Shown here one piece after another: positions 1 to 14,736 of a stretch of 64,000 nucleotides of DNA. How positions within the stretch are numbered: the first letter of the stretch is position 1; each line of letters starts with the position of its first letter. The stretch is from Hybos culiciformis. Its lineage: Eukaryota; Arthropoda; Insecta; Diptera; Hybotidae. The stretch is from the NCBI GenBank assembly GCA_964007475.1, contig OZ023275.1:12069829-12133828 (forward strand), given 5' to 3'. A model generated the notes under the pieces. That model was not told the DNA's origin. It did not search any database and saw only the letters and a program-made list of their open reading frames with translations. Position numbers and translations under genes: made by a program.

Positions 1-3000
1 TTATATGAATTTATGTATATATTTCCTCAATTAAAATTATTATTATTATTTTCATATTCCAATTTAACGATTAATTAATACTCAAATATTTGTAATAAAA
101 ATATATTTATTTATTTATTTTTTATTTTTTTTCTAAACACCTACTCATTCGAATTCTACATAAGCGACTCAATATTATTCTAAATATGTAAATATTTAAA
201 ATTCATTAAAATTGAAAAAAAAAACATGCATAAATAAATTTATTGAGATATTAAAATTATTTATATGCAATGAGTAGTGTTTCAATTAAAAACTAAACCA
301 CAAACAATTATTTGATTAATTGAATTTTAATTTGTTAGAAAGTTCAGTTTATATATTTTTGATATTTAGAAAATACTATACGGGTTTTCCTGTACTGATT
401 GCACAGCGCATAATTTTATATTATGTCAAGAAGAGCTTGACTTGCATAACAAAATGTGTACTACACTGTAAAAGTTTAGTTCTATCTCAATTACTATCTT
501 TTTCAAAAAGGACTCAAATATCTGTTCAGATTTTTTTTGTTAATTTTGAGTAGCAAACAATACATCAAACTATATTAGCGAATTTCTAAATATCTAAATT
601 AAAAAAAAAAAATCTTAAGTTAACGCTGAATCTACAATGAGAAGATAAAAACTATGATTTAGTAAACTTCAACCAAAAGATAATAAAATTTTCAAAAGAT
701 GAGTAAATTGTAATAAAGCGAATAAAAAATTGTATATTATATGTTTTATTTAAAAATTACTCATTTTATTTACTATTTTGTATAAATATATAGGTATATA
801 TAAGTTCTAAAATGTCAAAATGTTATTTGTAAGTAAAAATTAATCAAAAGTGAAGAAGGCAATTCGAAAAAAAAATATATATATAAATAAAAAGAAAATT
901 TTTTATTGATTGCTCCATCTGGTCAACAGACAGCAAATAACCAGACACATTCAAGTCAATAATTAATTAAATGATCACTTCTTGATTTTAATAAAAATAT
1001 CATAAATTATAGGGGATAACAAAATATTATTTGTATATGAATATAATGAATAGATATTCAATGCTAATAAAAATTCTGTTAAAAAATTTATGTTTTATTA
1101 ATCTGGTACAGTGGTTCACATCGTGCACACACAAAAATTCTCTTTTTTTATTTTATTTTTATATTATATATATTATTTTTTTTAATGCCAAAAAATATCA
1201 TATTTATGTTAAATTAATATTTTTTTGATCACTTAATAAAATAAATATGTGTTTTTTGCCATATTGAATTAAAGTCAAATTTATCATTAAAAATAGCGCG
1301 TAAAAAATAATTTTTCTTGTTTTTCCTAAGTATTTGAATATTGAGGAAAAAAAATTGCAAAATTATTGAATTTTTGTTAAATTTAATTTGAACATAAATT
1401 GTACACATATATGTAGGTATATCTTGTTGGTTATTTTTGGCAAAGTTTTATTTAAGTATTTTTTTTTTGCGCTTCAAATTAAAATTAACTCATGTTTCTC
1501 TTATTTATTTGACATTTATACGTGTATTTTTCATTTCACATTAACAAGTTTTTAATTCATATATAAATTTGATATTGATACAGAATATATGTATATTTAA
1601 AATTTTACATAATCTGTTGATTATGTAATCTTCTTAACAAATTAATAAATTGATTTGCAATTGGTTAAGTATTCTTGATTTTAACGAATCCTGTACTTCG
1701 CTTAAACAACAAAAATACTTCAACTATAGGCACATTGCGTATATAAATTCTAGCGCAACGAGGCGAACTCCTCAATCGAATATGTCACTTACTTACTTAA
1801 ATTTTTACAAATATAAAAAGAAGTATCTAAATATAGTTCAAAAATTATGCTTTAAGAATCTAAAAACAAAACAATATTTAATTGAAATTAAATTTTCTTC
1901 CTCAATAAGTTCTCTTCAAAAAAAACATTAATTATAATATATTCGAAATTTTTTATTATCATTTAATGCCTTACGTGTGCCCAATTTTTTTTTACCAAAA
2001 ATTTTATCTATTAACAAATAATTTCAAGTCATCAAAGTAAGAGTTTTTTTCCTATTTATTTATTTTTTTTAACTTTTAACTCAAATTTGAGTTTATTAGG
2101 CGCATCGAATCAATAAAAAATTGATCAATTGATCTTATGGGAGGTCAATATTGAGAAACCAAAAATAATTCAGACTAATATATTTTGATCCCAGACAAAA
2201 TAATGTATTATGTATTTACAATATTTTTTATTTTTGATTAATATTAACATGTGTTCAGAACGAAAAAAAAAAATAACAAAAATTTATATAATCCGATAAA
2301 ATGAAAATAATCTTTTGGCTTTTAACCAAAAAATTTTTGAACATTAAACACTATATTATTAACAAATAAATTGATTAAATATTACATTTAATCCGAAAAT
2401 ATTTTAGAGAAAAAAAGAAAACAGAAATTCATATTTAAAATGATCAATTCTTTATAGTCAATATGATCTCAGTATCAATTTATTAATAAATAAAATTGAA
2501 AAAGAGCTGCAAGAAAATATCTTAACTTAATTGGATATATGGTTAGTACCTGAAATTTTATTCTACTAAAATGTTATCCTACTAATGTTAGTGTTGAATA
2601 TTGCATTGATTAAAGTTCTTATGTTCTATCAAACAGCAGCGATTATATAATAATTGGCACTACTCCAGCTGTACTTTATTTTTATATAAAGAAGCAGCTC
2701 TAAAGTTGATACAAATATATTATTAGGGTTAAGGTCTTAGAATGACCGAACGATATAATAAATATATTTTTTTCTTATTTTGATTAACTAACCGTATATG
2801 AGGACAGTTTTGAAGGTATAATTCAAAAGTTTGTTTATAAATACGTGTCTGGGTTCTAAATGAAAGAAAATTGTGAACTATGTTTTTTAGAAATTGAATT
2901 AACTTCTAAAATATCTATTACATTATTCATAATGTTCAATTATTATTATTGAGTTATTTTTGAGCTTAAGTTCAAAACCGATCGCCACAGTAAGACGATT

Positions 3001-3246
3001 CTTATTGGAGAACCTCCGAAAAAATTTAAATAGTTTCATTCATAATAAAATATTACTTAAAGCAGGAAAAAATATAAATAAACACAAAAACTTATCTAAA
3101 AAGCGGAATTCTTAAAAGAAATGATAAATTGATAATTGATTAATTTTAAGCATTAATTTTATTGTGGATTTTGTCCATCCATAATGTGTAATCTGGTACT
3201 TATTAATAAAATGAATTTTTGATTATCTTTTACATTAAAACATAAT
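1..3246. other. A/T-rich non-coding DNA
   Basis: I see no gene, RNA or bounded element here. The sequence is very A/T rich, with many homopolymer runs and short TATA-like tracts. The few open frames (65-93 codons) have the low-complexity Phe/Ile/Lys/Asn make-up expected of translated A/T-rich DNA and match no family I know. It could be intergenic or intronic. Confidence 0.7.
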
Positions 3247-3642
3247 ATGAAAAACAAAGATGACAAATTTTCATTACAAAGATCTCTGGTAAAGATAAAA
3301 ATCAAAAGTAAAAATATTAATATGTTTTTGATTTTATTATATATATTTAAAATGGAATTATTACCAGTTCAAGTTGAATTAACAGAAAACATACCGATAT
3401 GTATCACTTTTTATCTTTTACACACTGATGGAAAATGTACTCAATTGATTTTAATTTTATGTGATCTCATTTATCAAATTAAAATTCAGTCTTATATTTA
3501 CTTATGCAAATGTTATTATCAAAAAATTTTGTTCCTTCATGACTATACATATAAATATACATTGTACATTATGCAAAAAGTTAAAAACGTAAATGATCGT
3601 TTATTATTGAACAAACAACTGAAAAAAAAATATAAACATTAA
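3247..3642 (+). other. unassigned 131-codon open frame
   Basis: This is the longest ATG-to-stop frame in the window. At the stop frequency expected for about 80% A+T DNA, a frame this long is uncommon but possible in 64 kb. The N-terminal third is lysine rich. The middle is hydrophobic with several cysteines (residues from about 52 on: ICITFYLLHTDGKCTQLILI). The C-terminus is tyrosine and lysine rich. I recognise no domain, and no splice sites or promoter stand out. It may be chance, a decayed coding segment, or a small lineage-specific gene. No function is assigned. Confidence 0.18.
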
Positions 3643-4973
3643 ACATAAATATTGAGCAATATTTTTAGACATGAAAGCGGGTATAAAATAGATTTAACGA
3701 TATGATGGTATCATTGGATTTAATTGAATTGAAGAAGAAGTGAAAAGAAGCTGAAAAATTATTACATTTTACTCCAAAACCTTTATCCATTAGATATAAC
3801 TAGAGCTTTCTTTTGAGCTGAATTGTTTCTGCTTTTGTAAATGTCAAAGTTATTAAGTCAAATTAATGTAAGTTTATATTATATACATTAAAATATGTGT
3901 CTTATAAAGCGGGCTACTGATTTTTGAAGTAGAAACTTATACGACATAAAGATGGTACCTATGCGGTGAATTTTTAGTCAATAATTGTTAACATGTATTT
4001 CAAATTTCAACGATTAATCCAATAGTATACTGAATTTTATTTGAATTTCAATAACAATTTTATTTTCACATAAAATCAGTTTGGAAACCCAATAATCAAA
4101 ATAATACTTAAAAATACTAAGAAATAGGGCATACACATAAGTACGTAAAAAATAAATAAATATGCCATAATCGTAGAATATCAATTTAAAATTTTTATTT
4201 GTTTTTAAAATTTTACGCTTTTTTTGTACATTATTTGCAGAAAACAGAGAAAATTATTACTTATCGATCCTTTCTTAGGAATTATAAATTTGATGCATCA
4301 CAGAATTGATAATTTCGATATGCAAATAAAGAGGAAAAGTTAAAGAAGAAAAACAAAAAAAAAAACCTTAAACTAAAAATCAATATTTTATGCCTAGATT
4401 AAAATTTTATTTATTAACTTAATATTTTTGCAACTCAAAACTTGTAATTATGAAATAAAATCTGTGAAACACGTTTTGCTCTAAAAAACCTGGGATGTTT
4501 ATGTACACATTTTTTTTTTTTTTTGCTAAATTTTTTTTTTGTATAATTTGAAAACGAATCAATAATAAATGTGTTTTTCTTTTATTTATAAATTAGCACA
4601 AAACAAATAATAATAATAATAATAATAACAATAATAATACCATTATAGTTATATTTATTTAGTACTTAATGCTCCACAAAATTATCTGAAAAGTTTTCAA
4701 GATTAAATTACAAAGCAAAGACCACACAATCCAAAGTTAAAGTAAAAGAAAATACATATAGAGATATATACAAAAAAAAAATCATCTCTAAAGGTATTAA
4801 AATGATACATTCTTTTCTTGAAAAATCACTGCACCTTCAAAAAAAAAAAAAATCTACCCATATATTGAAAGAAATTCGTTTCAGTGATTTTTTATTATTT
4901 ATTTCCCATTTCATAAAAGACAGATTTCAATAAAATTGAATTTAGAATATGAGCCGCATTAATTTTCGGTTAA

Positions 4974-5054
4974 TTTGTGGAGATAAATTTATTTCCAGCA
5001 TTTGTGGAGCTAAATTTACTTCCGGCATTTGTGAATACTAAATCTACTTCCAGA
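4974..5054. repeat. 27-bp minisatellite, three diverged units
   Basis: Three consecutive units start at 4974, 5001 and 5028, each beginning TTTGTGGAGNTAAAT or a variant and ending TTCCRGCA. Units 1 and 2 differ at only a few positions; unit 3 is more diverged. The period is a multiple of three, but no long reading frame crosses it. Confidence 0.7.
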
Positions 5055-5513
5055 AACTAATTGGAATAAAACTAATTGAATATAAAAGACATACTCTATG
5101 TATTAAATACATGATCTATATACAGTTTTATTGCCATTTTCTCAAATAATGCATTGGTCATGGGGGCGTTTCATATCTTTTAATTGATGTTGATCTCAAA
5201 AGAATATAATTGTAATCATTGAATGTAAACTTCATGATCCACAAGGCTTCAAAAATTTAATTTTTCATAATAATAACATTGAAATACATTATAATCTGAT
5301 ATTGACAATCATGTTGGTATACCAATTTTTTTCATACCAATATCATTTTATGGCTCATACTCTATTTTATTTTTTTTTTTTTTTTATATTATGAACTAAA
5401 TAATATAAAAGGCTTATTATTCAATAAAAAAATAGATATAAACTGATGCTTTATAGCATATAATTTTTGAATTATAAATAAATGTATAAAATATGTAAGT
5501 AAAATGTACCTAC

Positions 5514-5539
<26 letters not shown>
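5514..5539. repeat. AAT trinucleotide microsatellite
   Basis: An uninterrupted run of about eight AAT units. On the opposite strand it gives a poly-Tyr stretch in an otherwise low-complexity frame, which I do not treat as coding. Confidence 0.85.
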
Positions 5540-5545
<6 letters not shown>

Positions 5546-7046
5546 TTGTATGATATTTCATATAATATTATTTTTTTGTTATTCAAAGTGAAAAATTTAA
5601 TATCTTAAATCATTGGTAAAATGAATAAATTGCTGACGATGATGACCATAGAGCGCAAAAATTGTTACAATGAAATTATAATATCAATTTCAATTTTATT
5701 TGTATGTATATATATTATGTTAAATTAATATAGTATCATGAAATAAGAGTTGTTTTGCTAATAATATTTACAATGAATTTTAAATAATATAAAAAAAAAT
5801 TAAACTTATTGTATAGATATAATTCTCTATAATTTAATTGTTTATTATTATTAGAAACTATTATTTATCTTTTTTGTCAATGCAAAAATTAATATTTTGT
5901 AATATTTTCCCACAACAAAATAAAAAAAATTAATAAACAAAGATTATACTTCAGAAAGTATCTCAAAATAAAGAAATATATATATGTTTTTCAACCAAGT
6001 CATAGATATTAATTAGAATAATCATGCAATGAAAACATAATGTAATTTTGTATTTTAAGATTTTATTTTTTTTTTCACATCAATTTTATTTTGTTAAATT
6101 TTTGTTAACAAATGGTGCATAATGTCTATGAAACGTTTCACTGACTGAAAAAATTGATTTGAATTTTTTTTTTATTATTATTATTGTCGATCAATTATAA
6201 ATATAGGTAAACATTATTTCAGGTAAAAGCATGCATAATAATTATTTTGTTTTTTTTTTTTGTTATACACATATTAAAAATTCACCTAAGAGTCAAGTAT
6301 ATATAAGGATTTGATTCACTGAAGCAAAGATGTAATAAAAATATAGTTTTAATGGTTTTTTAATAATAATATTGAATTTTTTTTTTTAGTAATTGTAAGT
6401 TATAAACTTCTTGTATTGAATCAATTTCCGAGGTGGGAATTGAGCTAATGACGGAACGCATAGTAGGATGATGATAGTGGTATGGTTTAAAATTTTAAGA
6501 GTTTATAACTGTGGAAAAAATACTTTCTGAGAGTTAACGCTCTACGGGTTAGGTATAGTTGTAAGAACATCAGCTTTTTATTTGTTCATCTACGTTTACT
6601 GAGCTTAATTATGTTCATTTAAGTTATTTTATTTACATAACCTAAGTAACAGAACCCAAAAAATCGAATAAAAAAAAAACTTAACTTACTACTATTTTTA
6701 ATTTACTTATATCTTAACATGAAATTGTTATGCTTTCCAATAAAAATAAAAAAATAAAAAACTTTTATAAAAGTTATATTTATTTCATCAACACTTTTGC
6801 TTTCACAATTCACATCATCAATAAAATTAACAAGATATATCAAATTACCAAATTTACCAGAAATGATCTGATAATTAATAAAAATAAAAAAAAATAAGAA
6901 TAAAACTTTTAATATGTGGCCCCAACCATTTAAAAACAAGAAATATAATTAACCGAAACTAAAATACATTTTATGCTAACAAATAAATGTTATAAAATCA
7001 ATTAACAATATACTGTAAAACATTTGTCAATTTTTTTATTTTTTCA

Positions 7047-7076
7047 AACACTTCGTTGGTGCCCAATTGAAGTGTT
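7047..7076. other. hairpin-forming inverted repeat
   Basis: Arms AACACTTC and GAAGTGTT are perfect complements. Inside them TTGG pairs with CCAA around a short loop, so almost the whole 30 nt can fold. No gene lies next to it, and I see no T-run terminator context that would suggest a function. Confidence 0.5.
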
Positions 7077-8683
7077 ATAATCTTATAATCTATATAATTA
7101 CCGAGAGTAATATAGTATGAACGTAATCATTAAAGGTATTAAGCGTCGATTAAATTACTTCGAGCCCGAAGATAATATAAAATGTTTCTTCAGAAGATAA
7201 AAATTAAGTTAATCTTAATATATTATATTTAAATGTCATTTTTGAACCGGTGCCATGCCAATGCGTTAGCCTAAAACAGTCAATTGATTTTTCATAGTCT
7301 ATCAATATGAATTTATAATTTTTGTTTGTGATTTTAATTATGTTATTAAGTGTATCGTCAACATTTTCTAATATTTTATTTTTCATGATATACATTACTA
7401 TTGCACCGAATTAATTTTCAATGAAACAAAAAATTGAAAGTCACGCAGGTCTTTAATTTACCAAAGTGGTTAATAGTTTTTACCTTTTTGAAATTTTTAT
7501 TTTACCTGTTTAGTATATTTATGGTTTTGAATGAATGATTTGTTCTATAAGAATAAAATCTATATAATAACAATAAAATAGAATTATGATGAAGTTCAAT
7601 GTTTATTAGTTGGTTTTATATAGTGGATAAATTTCAATCTCAAATTTGACTAGTTTAAGTTTGAAAATAATAAATTAAGAAATTTTTATCAAATTAATAC
7701 GTCTGAAAGAATTTTCATTCTAATAAGATAAAAAAACACATTAAAATAACATAATGTATATGTGGAAGTTTCTAACAAAATTAGTTAATAGAGATATTGA
7801 AAACTTAGTCAATAACAATTATTAAACTAATCAAAAGGAAATTTAGGATAAAGATTGATTGTTTTAAAATATGAAACACGTAATGCCGTTCTTTTTAAAC
7901 GTACTTCAATTTTGCAGTTGCAGTTGCAAACCTTTTTGTTTCTTTAATTGGTTTTCTCAACTTCTTAATCATTTTTCGTCACTTAAAATACTTTTAAAAA
8001 TTCGCACTAAACCCTTTCATTCATATTTATTATTCATCCAGTTTGCCAAATCTATACGCATTCTGAGCAACTTGCAATTTGCTTCAGAAGATCACAGAAA
8101 CATTAAATGAAGAAATTATGATTTTTTTCAAAATGTTTCTTTGATAATTCATTTGTTTCTTAAAATTTCGCATTTAAAAAAAAATTGTAATTACACCATT
8201 TTTTTATTTTATTTTTTGAATATGAAGGCAAGAACTAATTATTTTCTCCAAAGAATAAAAATATAAAAAGAATGATAATAATTAGTCACTTTTGAATAAA
8301 GTGCAATTTTTTTTTTTTTTTTTTTTTATAATTTCATAATAAATATAATTAATTTATACAATTTATTTAATAATGAGGTGTATTTCTTAACCTTTTTATA
8401 AAAATTAATTAAATTAAAAGAAAATAAGCATATGTGACCTGGGACTCTTTTCAAATTTTTTATTTTTTTTTCTTTGAGTAAAAAATAAAAAAAAGGGAAT
8501 CTGTAACAAACATAATTGCCTTCAAAAAGGACACAATTCGTCTGTTATTTTTATTTAAAGGATTTTTTCACAATAAAAACAATTTTTTTTTGAAAAAACA
8601 TTCAAACTTCTCCGGCAAAAATTCAGGAATTTGGTAAAATAAGAGATATTAAAATTAAAATTGAAGATGGCGTTCGATGTTTG

Positions 8684-8719
8684 TGGCATTATGGAATTTA
8701 ATGGCATTATAGAATTTTA
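8684..8719. repeat. 18-bp direct tandem duplication
   Basis: TGGCATTATGGAATTTAA is followed at once by TGGCATTATAGAATTTTA (two mismatches). It is a simple local duplication with no coding context. Confidence 0.65.
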
Positions 8720-11700
8720 TGGGACCATTGATTGTTAAAATTGAGTTCAATTTAAGGTTAAGTTTTAAGTTTAGGCTTTATTTCTCGAGTTATCCATCCG
8801 CAGCTGACTCGACAAATCGAAAGACGTAAATGTACATATAATATATATATTTAATGTCAATAAGCTGTTAAATAGGTTGTTGTCCAACTTTTTTTACACA
8901 TTATAAATTACTTAGTACTTTTTATCCTTTTCCTTATCGTAGTGCTAAGGTTATCAACATTCAATTGCGTATCAAATGTCATCAGTTCTAAATTTCTGTA
9001 ACGTCTAGTAAAATCCTAAAAATATAGCAAATGGAATTTAGGAAAAGCATGCAAATGTTAAAGAAAAAGTATGAAAACAAAGTGCGGCTCTATCTATAGC
9101 TTTGGAAACGAACTATAATAGTTCTCTAACAATTTCTTTTCATTTTTATAATATTTTTTCTTGAATTGGGATGTGGATATTTTTTTTTGGAAAATAAAAT
9201 TTACAAAGGTGTAAATTTAAAGCTTAGAAAGGACAAAAATAAGTTTTTTCGCTTCACAATATTAAATTTTAAAAAGAAAAAAAAAAGGAATTATATATAT
9301 TTTCATTAAAAAAAAAAAAAAACAGAAGAAAAAAGAAAATATTTATTCAAAAAAAATATATATATATATAAAAATATAAAGAAAAATATTTAGTGTTCAT
9401 GCGAAAATATGACTTTAATGGTATAAAAAGATTTTTTATTTTTTTTAATTTTTCTATTCATTCATATTTTTATTTTATTTTAAATATAACTAACTACATA
9501 CAAAAAAATAAAAATATTACTGAATCCTTTTCGCTTAGTGAAACAGCAAAGGAATTTTGGAAACAATTTGTGCGTAAAGAATATGTGAATAAAACGTCTT
9601 CAAAATATGAAATATAAGAGCTTTACGTATTATTCAAGGATTATTCATTTAAAAAGTCCAGAAAAAAAAAATTCTAAATAAAGTACTTGAAATTCTTTTG
9701 CGAAATATTATTGACTTTATATACTAATTCAAGGGACCAAGATTTTCTATGATTTAAAGCAAATTTTCATGTGGAAAACAGAGCATTGATTTTATGTGTC
9801 TGTTTATTTATAATTTTTATTGCTAAATTCAATTTTTACCTTACGACGTTTGGTTCAATGTTTGAAGGACTAATCAATTTATCATTTTGTTGAGGAATAC
9901 TTCATTTAAAATTAAAATTTGAGGCTGTTTTTTCTTCCATATATGTTGGAGTTTGTAAGTTTGATTGAAACTTTAAAAAAAAACATTTTATTTTTCAAAT
10001 AATCATAAAATATTTTCTTTATATATTGAAAATTATATTTTTGATTAATATTGTGACTGTGTGTGCATGCATTAAGGTCACTTTAGCATAATTGTTGATT
10101 AAATCAGAAAATAATTAAATTTAACAACTATCGTTCTGTATTATGTTGTTTTATATTTTTTAAATGAAAAATTAACATAAAAATAAATAAATAAAATTAT
10201 AAATATTTATTGACAGCTTAAGTGTTTTTATTTTTTTGATTTTATTCAGAGTACTCTATATATTTTTATATTATGTATAATTATAGTCTTCATATCTAAA
10301 AAAAAATTATAGAAAATTTCTACCAATTTAGAAAGTAAAAAGCGTAAGAAATTTTTCCTTTGTAAAATTGTATAAAAATATTTTGTTCCGTATATATATA
10401 GTTTTTTTTTTTTCTATTCAGAGAAAATTTTGTTTATATGTATATCTCTATTACATCTTGTATATTTACATAGGTATTACATATTATAATTTTTAAAAAA
10501 TTGTAAAAGGAAAACAAAAAAATAAAAAAATTGCATATGTGTAAAATTAACACATGGGTGAATTTAATAAAATACATTTTATTAAATCAAAATTTATTAA
10601 AAACAAAAAATTATGCTTTATGAATATTTAATTATTGTAAGAAAATATTTATATATGTTTGAAATAAAAATAAAAAAATTACAACGATATTTCCATAACA
10701 GATTTTTGAATTGCATTTTAAAAAATGCCTTTTTTTTCGTTAGTAAGACGAAAGACTAATATGTTCACTACTATTATCGTTGCTTCATATTTTATTTTGT
10801 GAAAAAAGAAATATTTTAATATCTGACATTAAAAAAGCTGCGAAACTTGGTACTTTGATATTGAAGATAATAGCTAAGGCATTGACACATCTCTAAAACA
10901 TCAAATTAAATTAAAAAAGAATATATTTATCAAGTTTTTTGCAAAACTATAAATTATTGTAAATTAAGCTCAGAAAAGGATAAAAATTATTAGTAATTAT
11001 GTTTTTTAGTTGTATTTACTTTGGCGTTACATTACTTTTTTTTTTTGAGCCACTATGATACTCAATGAGAAGAATATATATATAAACAATTTTGTTAAAA
11101 TTAACAAAATTTTATAATTTGTGTTTGAATTTTACATATAAAAAATTATAATAATCTGATATTTTAATTTGATTTTAATAGAATATTAAAAGAATAAAGA
11201 TTTATTCTTGGCAAAAATATTTAGACAAAATTTTTTTCTCAAATTTTATAAATCAATGTATAATTTATTAAATTATTTTCTTTTTTTTATCATTAATATC
11301 GATGATGCATGTGAGTACTTATAACTATTTTGTAATGCCTCTGCAATATGTGTTCCAAAAATTCAAAGGAAGGTGGTTAACCAAATTAATTTGGTGTAAA
11401 AAAGATTCTTTTATAAAATATGTATTCTGAAAAAGTACATAACAAAAATGGAAAAAAAAAAATTATTATATGTAATATTAAAATATATATTTTTCTTTGT
11501 TTTCGTACAATATTTCAAAGGATTGCTGGTGAAAATAAAAATGTATTTTTGTAATAATTTTTCAAAGAATCTCATGCAGGTGAAATGTAACGTACTGAAA
11601 AGGTACGCGCACCGCATTCTTAAATTTTAATTCAACCACTAATAATAAAAATATTTTATTTTAATATTTTCATTCACTAATTTTAATAATAATAATAATA

Positions 11701-14700
11701 ATATTTTCAAATTGTATAAATATTGTATAATTATCATTGGAACAAAATTATTGTGAGTTTATTTAATATAATTTTATTTATGTGCAAATTAAATTTTCAT
11801 AATTATATTTTAAATGAATAAAATATAAAAAGCTATGGTATATACTTAAATAACATCGATACTTGGTTCAATATTATCGCAGAATAATATAACTTTTTAA
11901 CTGACTTATGTTGCGGGTAGAATTTTTTATTTTATTTCGTCTGTGACCAAATTTATATTATCAGAAATCTGCAACATGTTTAATACTGTGAATTTCGATT
12001 TGGACGGTTTCAAGGTGGTTATCCTAGTATCGAATTCTTTTATTGGTGGTCTAACAAATATTTCTTAAATCTAAAATGTAAAAAAATTATCCTAATTTTT
12101 CTTTTGTTTTGAAAAAAAAGGAATATAATTTGATGTTTGCAAGAAATGTTTGCTTATTTCCTAAATTTTTTACTAATAATATAAGACCTTCTTCATGATT
12201 ACATGATGTGAAAGTTTATTGAATTTTAGTACAAAAAGTAAACTGTATTATCGTACAGTGTACATATATTACAAATAATGATTGATTTCATGATTCAAAT
12301 ATAATATTGAATCACAAATGCATCCATCATATAGAAATATTTTACTTTCTAATTTTTCTTTTGAAGAATTTATTTCGGAAGCCCACATGTAATTTTCCAA
12401 TTTTTTTACTTTTTTTTTATTTAAAACTTTTATTTATATTAATTGTAAAATTCGCCCTTATAATGTTTTTTTTTGTTTCAGATTGAAAATTCTATTATTT
12501 TTGGCAGCAAAAAAAAAAAAATTAACTGCGACTCTTGATGTTTTTTCAATTTTTTTTTTTTTTATTCCAATAAACTTTTTTCAACCCTTTTTTTGTATAA
12601 GATTTTTTTTTTTTTAACAAAACAAGACTATACAAAAATTATAAAACAAAAAAATATAGGGGTTAACTTCTTTTTGTTAAATTTTATTTACCAAAAATTA
12701 ACACCTCAAACCTTTTCTCTTTATTGTGTTTTTTTTTTTATTTTGTTATAGGAAAATCTATTTTTCCTAGAATTTTCTTCAATTCTCTTGCTTAATTGAT
12801 GAGAGTATAGTGAATAATGGCATAAAGGCACCATAGTTTGCAATGTAGATTTTTTAACTGTTCAAGATTTGGATTCTTAGTTAAAGTAGAATTTACTTAA
12901 GATAGTTATATGGGTCTTACAGAGCTTCTGCTATGAAATATTTCAAAGAAATGGGAAGTTAGAAAATGGTCTAAAGTTCTAAACTAGTGAAATCACAAAA
13001 TTTCAAAAGAAACAAAGTTTATGATCTTGACTATTAGATTTATCAGTTGAGGAAATTAATAATGAAGAAGTTTAAAATTAACCTCCATTTCATGTCATTT
13101 AAAGTCAGTGAGCGAATAAAATATGATTAATCTGTATAATCAGAAAAATTTTCCCTTATATTAATGTACATGCACAAAAAAAAAAGACACATACGTATAC
13201 ATTATATACTATATTAAGTTATATTTCCAATTATCCAAGAAAATTATGATGCCTTATCTGATTTTCAAACAAAACCCTGATCCAATTTGAAAATCTCTCT
13301 CATGGAAAAATAATATATCTAAAATTAAAAAAAAATAAAAAATTTATAGAATTCAAAAGTGTCTATTGACTTCAATGTTGGTTTTTCTAGAAAATTAAAA
13401 GTACAAAATAAAATAATGATGGTATTTTGTCTCAAGTAAAAAAATAAAAAAAAAAATAAAATAAAAGTGAAAAATTTATAGAATATTGGTGGAACTGAAC
13501 TGAGTATGAGAAATGAGAATTTAGTTTGGGTGGTAAGGCATATTATAACAGTAAAATAGGAAAAAAAAACATTATATATAAATAAAAACATAAAAATAAA
13601 GTAAAAATAAATAAAATTTTGTAGAAGTAAGAATCAAAAATGTAACAAACAATAATAATAATAGTACAAAAAAAAGGGTTAAAAAAAACTAAAAGTTCAA
13701 AAACAGAGAAAATTGTGCACCCAAAACAATAAGAAGTAAGAAAAAAAATATATAACAAAAATTTTTCTGTAATACAGGAAGAAAAAACCAGGATATTTTT
13801 TTTTTATTTTACTTTTTAAAGGAAGAAATACCATGCAAATTTACTATAGAAAAAAAAATATAGGAACAAGGAGGAAGAATTTTAAAATTTCTGTCTGCTG
13901 AGCATTTACTTCCGTATAAATTTTAGAATACAAAATTTTCTATATATGAAAGAAATGAAAAACAAAAAAAAAAAAAAAATTGAATAAATCTAGATAGATA
14001 GAAAGATAGTTATTATATTTCAGGCATAATTTGAGGAGGTGTAGTATTTAAAATTCAGTTTATTATAAATAGTGTTAACAATCTTTTATTTATTAATGAA
14101 TTGAAGTTAAGTTTACACTTTTTTCTGTAGAAATACGAAGTTAAAATATGTAAATGCCAGTTTATGCGAATTTATTAGCTGATTTTGGAAAAAATACTTG
14201 TGGTCTTTTTTAGAGCTCTAACATTGATATCTATATTCAAGCTGAATGAATAAAATAAAAGTGCGAAAGAATCTCTATATCTTTGATATAAATTAATTCT
14301 AAAGATAAGACGAACACGGTTTTTCAGCTGCGAAATATACAGAATATTCCATGTAGTGGAATTCCTATAAAACATAATTTTTGTTTTGTTAAAAAAAAAA
14401 AAAAAAAGAATTGTTTCTTTTTGGTGCAGTCTAGTTACTGTTAATGACATAAAAAGTATATTAGAGTAAAAAGATAGTATGAAGAGTAGATGAATTTTAT
14501 GCTTCAATGACATTAAATTATATAGAAAATTCTATGACAATTATTATTTGGTGAATCTTATAAGTTTTTTTTTTTTTTTAATTTAGAAACAAAATAAGTT
14601 AAGTTCTTTTTGGGAATACTTTCAGCTTAAACGCCATTAAATATTTTTTTAAGTCGAGGCTTTTCAATTTTCATAAATTTTTTAAAAACATTTCGAAAAT

Positions 14701-14736
14701 ATATATTGAAAAGTTTTTTTCTATTTAGATTTTTGT

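Noticed and set aside
10562..11113. Short A/T palindromes (TTTAATAAAAT at 10562; TTTTGTTAA at about 11090)
   Set aside because: Arms of 9-11 A/T bases are frequent by chance at this composition.
14175..14513. 112-codon minus-strand open frame
   Set aside because: It depends on a long A run giving poly-Phe and has no recognisable family features.
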